DNA from: Heligmosomoides polygyrus polygyrus
Lineage: Eukaryota > Nematoda > Chromadorea > Rhabditida > Heligmosomidae
DNA length: 64,000 nucleotides
Direction of reading: 5' to 3'
NCBI GenBank assembly: GCA_947396885.1
Contig: CANDYH010000015.1
Span: 1-64,000, forward strand
Shown here: one piece after another, positions 59,600 through 64,000 of the stretch
Layout of the letters: the number at the start of each line of letters is the position of its first letter
Numbering within the stretch: position 1 is the first letter of the stretch
Made by a program: the position numbers and the translations under genes
Notes under the pieces: model-generated
Seen by the model: only the letters and a program-made list of their open reading frames with translations
What the model was told of the DNA's origin: nothing
Database searches by the model: none

Positions 59600-61590
59600 C
59601 AGCGACCACTAAGGGATCGGTTAATGTGCACGCGACGAGTGACGCGATGAGACGATAAGCTCCCATATCGATTCATCGTCGCGCGATCGATATGAGAGCC
59701 TATCGTAACATCGCATCGCGCATCGCGTGCACACCAATCGATCCCTAAAGGTCCTCCCAGACTTCAGCGGCGTTGCCGCTGCCCTATCCTTCATCATAGG
59801 GTAGGGACGCAGAGCTCGCCGCCAGCGGCGTCCCTGCCCTATCCTTAACCATAGCGGCGAGCGGCGTTGCCGCAGAAGTCTGTGGGGGCCTTAAGGGAGC
59901 GTTTAGTGCCCACGCGACGCGATGTTATGGTAGGCAACCATATCGATTCATCGCGTCGTGTGATCGATATCAGAGCCTATCCTAACATCGCATCGCGCAT
60001 GGCGTGCACACTAATCGATCCCTAAGGGAGCGTTTAGTGCGCACGCCATGCGCGATGCGAAGATAAGCTCACATATCGATTCATCGTCGCGCGATCGATA
60101 TGGTAGCCTATCATAACATCGCATCGCTCATCGCGTGCACACTAATCGATCCCTAAGGGAGCGTTTAGTGCCCACGCGACGCGATGTTATGGTAGGCAAC
60201 CATATCGATTCATCGCGTTGTGCGATCGATATCAGAGCCTATCGTAACATCGCATCGCGCATGGCGTGCACACTAATCGATCCCTAAGGGAGCGTTTAGT
60301 GCGCACGCCATGCGCGATGCGAAGATAAGCTCACATATCGATTCATCGCGTTGTGCGATCGATATGAGAGCCTATCGTAACATCGCATCGCGCATGGCGT
60401 GCACACTAATCGATCCCTAAGGGAGCGTTTAGTGCGTACGCCATGCGCGATGCGAAGATAAGCTCACATATCGATTCATCGTCGCGCGATCGATATGAGA
60501 GCCTATCGTAACATCGCTTCGCTCATCGCGTGCACACTAATCGATCCCTAAGGGAGCGTTTAGTGCGTACGCCATGCGCGATGCGAAGATAAGCTCACAT
60601 ATCGATTCATCGTCGCGCAATCGATATGAGAGCCTATCATAACATCGCATCGCTCATCGCGTGCACACTAATCCATCCCTAAAGGCCCCCGCAGAGTTCT
60701 GCGGCAGCGCCGCGGCCCTATGCTTAACCATAGGGCAGAGACGCAGAGTTCGCCACCGGCGGCGTCCCTGCCCTATCCTTAACCATTGCGGCGAGCGGCG
60801 TTGCCGCAGAACTCTGTGAGGCCTTTAAAGGCCGCCACAGACTTCTGCGGCGCCGCCGAGCGGCGCCGCTGCCCTATGCTTAACCATAGGGCAGAGACGC
60901 AGAGCTCGCCTCCGCTGGGCGGCGCCGCTGGCCGGCCGGCGGCACCGGCGGCACCGGCGGCGCCGCTGCCCTATGCTTAACCATAGGGCAGAGACGCAGA
61001 GCTCGCCTCCAGCGGCGCCGCTGAGCGACGCCGCCGAGCGGCGCCGCAGAAGTCTGTGGCGGCCTTAAGGGAGCGTTTAGTGCCCACGCGACGCGATGTT
61101 ATGGTAGGCAACCATATCGATTCATCGCGTCGTGTGATCGATATCAGAGCCTATCCTAACATCGCATCGCGCATGGCGTGCACACTAATCGATCCCTAAG
61201 GGAGCGTTTAGTGCGCACGCCATGCGCGATGCGAAGATAAGCTCACATATCGATTCATCGTCGCGCAATCGATATGAGAGCCTATCATAACATCGCATCG
61301 CTCATCGCGTGCACACTAATCGATCCCTAAGGGAGCGTTTAGTGCCCACGCGACGCGATGTTATGGTAGGCAACCATATCGATTCATCGTCGCGCGATCG
61401 ATATGAGAGCCTATCGTAACATCGCATCGCGCATCGCGTGCACACTAATCGATCCCTAAGGAAGCGTTTAGTGCGTACGCCATGCGCGATGCGACGGTAA
61501 GCTCCCATATCGATTCATCGTCGCGCGATCGATATGGTAGCCTATCATAACATCGCATCGCTCATCGCGTGCACACTAATCGATCTCCGA
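59600..61590. repeat. Palindromic satellite, about eleven monomers of about 130 bp, with GC-rich blocks
   Basis: Monomers start with 'gggagcgtttagtgc' at about 59894, 60026, 60157, 60290, 60420, 60549, 61066, 61199, 61327 and 61459, with a diverged one at 59610. Each is itself an imperfect hairpin: 'gataagctcacatatcgat' faces 'atcgatatgagagcctatcg', and 'gtgcgcacgccatgcgcgat' faces 'atcgcatcgcgcatggcgtg'. Two monomer types partly alternate. GC-rich hairpin blocks ('gccctatccttaaccata', 'cgcagagctcgcc', 'gcggcgccgc') interrupt at 59748-59893 and 60680-61060. Confidence 0.9.
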
Positions 61591-61688
61591 CGGCCTGTTC
61601 TTACTTAGCGACGGGAACGATTCGTTACCCGTCCAAAACATGGAAGTCGATTGAAGCAAAGCGATCGTCTCGAAATCTGCGTACACGA

Positions 61689-61797
61689 GAACACCGATCA
61701 GCTCTCGACCTTCTGGACTCATTGGTGGGAGACTCTCACACGATATTGCCCAAACCTCTTGGATTTCAAAAGTTTTCCATTTTATTTTATTTCATCG
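61689..61797 (+). repeat. 110-bp direct repeat, copy 2
   Basis: Near-identical to 58577-58686 with two or three substitutions. The sequence after it differs, so the pair brackets the LINE fragment and satellite. Confidence 0.85.
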
Positions 61798-62369
61798 GCC
61801 TCCCAAAGTCCATTTGTGGGCTCGTTCCAAACCAAACTCGAAAAGTAGCACGTCTTCATGACAACTGTTTTCCTTTTCTTTAATCAGGTTGACATTTTTA
61901 TCACAATTCACGAAGAAAACATGACACAAGACAGACATGTAGTTCAGGCACAGGTCTAACGCAGGCCTTTACTTCGACAAGGGCGGATGCATGCTCAATA
62001 CCAAAGAACACACTAGCATCGGCTGGAGAGTTTAGCACTGTTTTAATGCCCACCTAGTGGCTATCACATTCGCGAGATCCTCAGCCCGAACGCATCGTTG
62101 AAAGAAGAAAAAATATCGATTGACATTTTTCCTTGCTACGAAAACTGTTCACCAGTCGTGTTTGTAGGATTCGCGTGGCAATACAGTACCGGACATGTTT
62201 CTCCGTTCATTCGCCGGAAATCCTGTAAAGTTCAACATAGACCGCTTCGGCACGGTCCAAAGCGGCTTTTTCAAAATAACTTTTTTAAATTTAAGTACTT
62301 GTAAAAAGAAACATATATTTGAGCTCAGCAGCTCAATCTCTATCTTATGACTTATAGATCTCAGTACAG
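61798..62369. other. Spacer, no gene seen
   Basis: No supported feature. Confidence 0.4.
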
Positions 62370-62760
62370 TTTAACAATGCATACAGACCCGACAGAATCA
62401 ATCGAGTGGGCGCGACAACCTGTAGAACGAACGAGCGACAGCTTGAAGAGTGAGCGTCTGAGGACTTTTATCACAAATTTGCAGCCGCCCAACTCAGGAA
62501 TTGCTCTAGGACTGTCCAGCGAGCATTTGGAGTGCGCCGTGCACAGTGCATATATTATCGAACCTATCAACCGAGGGGGGGGGGGGACAGCTTGTAGAGT
62601 GAGCGTCTGAGGAGTTTTATCACAAATTGGCAGCCGCCCAACTCAGGAATTGCTCAAGACTGTCCAGCGAGCCTTTGGAGTACACCGTGCACAATGCATA
62701 TAGGATCGAACCTATCAACCGAAGGGGGACAGCTTGTAAAGTGAGCATAATCGCTAATGC
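62370..62760 (+). repeat. Family D, two tandem units
   Basis: 'gtgagcgtctgagga', 'cagccgcccaactcaggaat' and 'gaacctatcaaccga' appear twice about 133 bp apart (near 62452 and 62600), separated by a poly-G run at 62575-62585. Confidence 0.7.
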
Positions 62761-63243
62761 TGAGCGGAACACTGGCCGGAAAACCTTCAACCTAGCTAAC
62801 TGCTCACCTTCTCAACGCATGAGACAAAAGCGGACAAAGAACGAAGTTTGCTGCACTGCTAGGAGTAGACAACACAATTTTTTGGTCTTAATTGAGTTCA
62901 ACAACCCTTTCTAAAAACTGATTATGTGTTCAGCATGCTTCTCTATATCGTGTAGTTGTCGAATGCGTAGCACAACCTAACAGGACTTTTCTACATGAGT
63001 TTGGAATACACTGTGATCACGATAGATATTCACTCCGTGTTTGAGAAGATTGATATATGGGAGACTCGAGCCGAAAACCTGAACCAAGAACCTAAATACA
63101 GCTCATGCAATGACAAACGCCTTCTCCCGCTCTTCCACCACACACGCAGGATTTCACTGAGGCCTTTGAAATTGTTTAGCTGATGTTGTCAAACTTCATC
63201 CCACTCCATTCGTCCCAGTGCACTTCATTTCGAAAGCACTCAC
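62761..63243. other. Spacer, no gene seen
   Basis: No supported feature. Confidence 0.4.
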
Positions 63244-63385
63244 CTAAGGCAGCCCCACCTTGTACACGACTCTGTGAATCATCGATCGATGAGGCCAGAC
63301 GAGACGGCTGCCGCATCCTCACCAAATTACCAGACGAAGGTAGGGAGCGGGGGTCGTCATACGCAGAGCGAAAATCTACCAGTGG
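63244..63385 (-). CDS. Internal exon, unrecognised gene
   Basis: Acceptor 'tgtctccccag' and donor 'gtgagt' bound a 142-bp exon, phase 0 in and phase 1 out, encoding PLVDFRSAYDDPRSLPSSGN, then MRQPSRLASSIDDSQSR and VQGGAAL. Ser/Arg-rich like a regulatory tail. Its outgoing phase fits the PPxY exon at 58277-58569. Confidence 0.55.
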
Positions 63386-63784
63386 CTGGGGAGACAGAAA
63401 AAAGGCGCATCTCTCTTTCGAAAAGTAGATGTTATCTTCGATGTGCGACTGAGAGGTTCCATTTTTGGTCGACTTTTGGCGAAAATTCCGAAAATCGGCC
63501 AAAATTCGAACTTCCAATTGTCCCCAAACTTCCAATCCCATTTAAGCGGAGCTCTGCAGTAGATGGTCGAACGATTTTCTTAATCTGCTATAACGAACCA
63601 TTTGTAAAGCGGAGATCTTGATGGCCTGAGACTGCTCCCACAAAATAGTTCCAACCCTACAAGTGCAGCTGAAAATTAGATAGCCCACCTTTCCAAATAA
63701 CAGCGGATTTGGAATTTTGTGACGCCGGAGTAACGTTTGAAACCTTTTGTGGCTAATACTTTTCTTCTGTGCTGGATCACTCAC

Positions 63785-63867
63785 AAAGGTGTAACGAATA
63801 TAAAGGCAGATCTATGGAAGGACCTCGAAGACCGGCTTCAACGGAAGTGTCGTTCCGTTTTTCGTGC
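63785..63867 (-). CDS. Internal exon near the window edge, unrecognised gene
   Basis: Acceptor 'ggagttttag' and donor 'gtgagt' bound 83 bp encoding HEKRNDTSVEAGLRGPSIDL plus PLYSLHL. It leaves in phase 1, which does not match the phase-0 entry of exon 63244-63385, so at least one exon between them is unidentified or this model is wrong. Confidence 0.4.
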
Positions 63868-64000
63868 CTAAAACTCCCTTCTTTCCTTTGATGGAGCTTA
63901 AGAGGCGTAAAAAACCTATCGTTGCCGGCCGGGAACCACAAATGCTCATGAGATCGGTCCTGCCAGAAGTACCACGAGCTTCTCACCCGCAAAGTGCCGT

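Overview
The window is nematode nuclear DNA, most likely from a strongylid such as a hookworm (inference). Direct signs are short phase-conserved introns, replication-dependent histone genes with nematode-type 3' stem-loops, a broken nematode-only MSP/SSP-type sperm protein gene, two SL1-like spliced-leader sequences, an operon-like pair of split genes, and a heavy load of dispersed and tandem repeats. Most short open frames are repeat-derived or shadows. No bacterial operon, CRISPR array, rRNA or convincing tRNA was seen.

Layout. 1-15.2 kb: repeat-rich DNA with two dispersed families (called A and B here), a TTCGAA-rich fold-back (6.8-7.7 kb), a mariner remnant (8.2-8.5 kb), a five-copy 258-bp tandem array (10.7-12.0 kb) and two SL1-like 21-mers. 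15.5-17.3 kb: a decaying histone cluster. H4 carries a nonsense codon, and the 3' end of a minus-strand histone, probably H2B, is fused head-on to the C-terminal half of H2A. 17.3-19.0 kb: an unknown lysine-rich frame carrying two adjacent hairpins, then the C-terminal half of a Vasa/DDX3-like helicase. 23.5-23.9 kb: the SSP-like pseudogene. 24-28 kb: arms of a fold-back element and a direct duplication.

28.3-43.7 kb is the core. Two large minus-strand genes lie head to tail, 168 bp apart. By hand splicing, the upstream gene (35880-43669, 23 exons, about 1126 aa) and the downstream gene (28295-35711, 24 exons, about 1458 aa) are paralogues with the same intron positions and phases. They share an N-terminal C2H2-like finger, a long conserved middle and a conserved C-terminal module. 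Only the downstream copy carries a SET methyltransferase domain, placed between an acidic repeat region and the C-terminal module. A poly(A) signal followed about 120 bp later by an acceptor just before the downstream start suggests a nematode operon with trans-splicing. A truncated Penelope-like retroelement sits in an intron of the SET gene. A 2.9-kb fold-back element fills intron 3 of its partner. An 8.6-copy 259-bp satellite abuts the partner's 5' end.

46-64 kb: an RTE-type LINE fragment, more fold-back and dispersed repeats, a palindromic satellite of about 130-bp monomers (59.6-61.6 kb), and minus-strand exons (50.8, 58.3-58.6, 63.2-63.4, 63.8 kb) that may belong to one long-intron gene running off the right edge.
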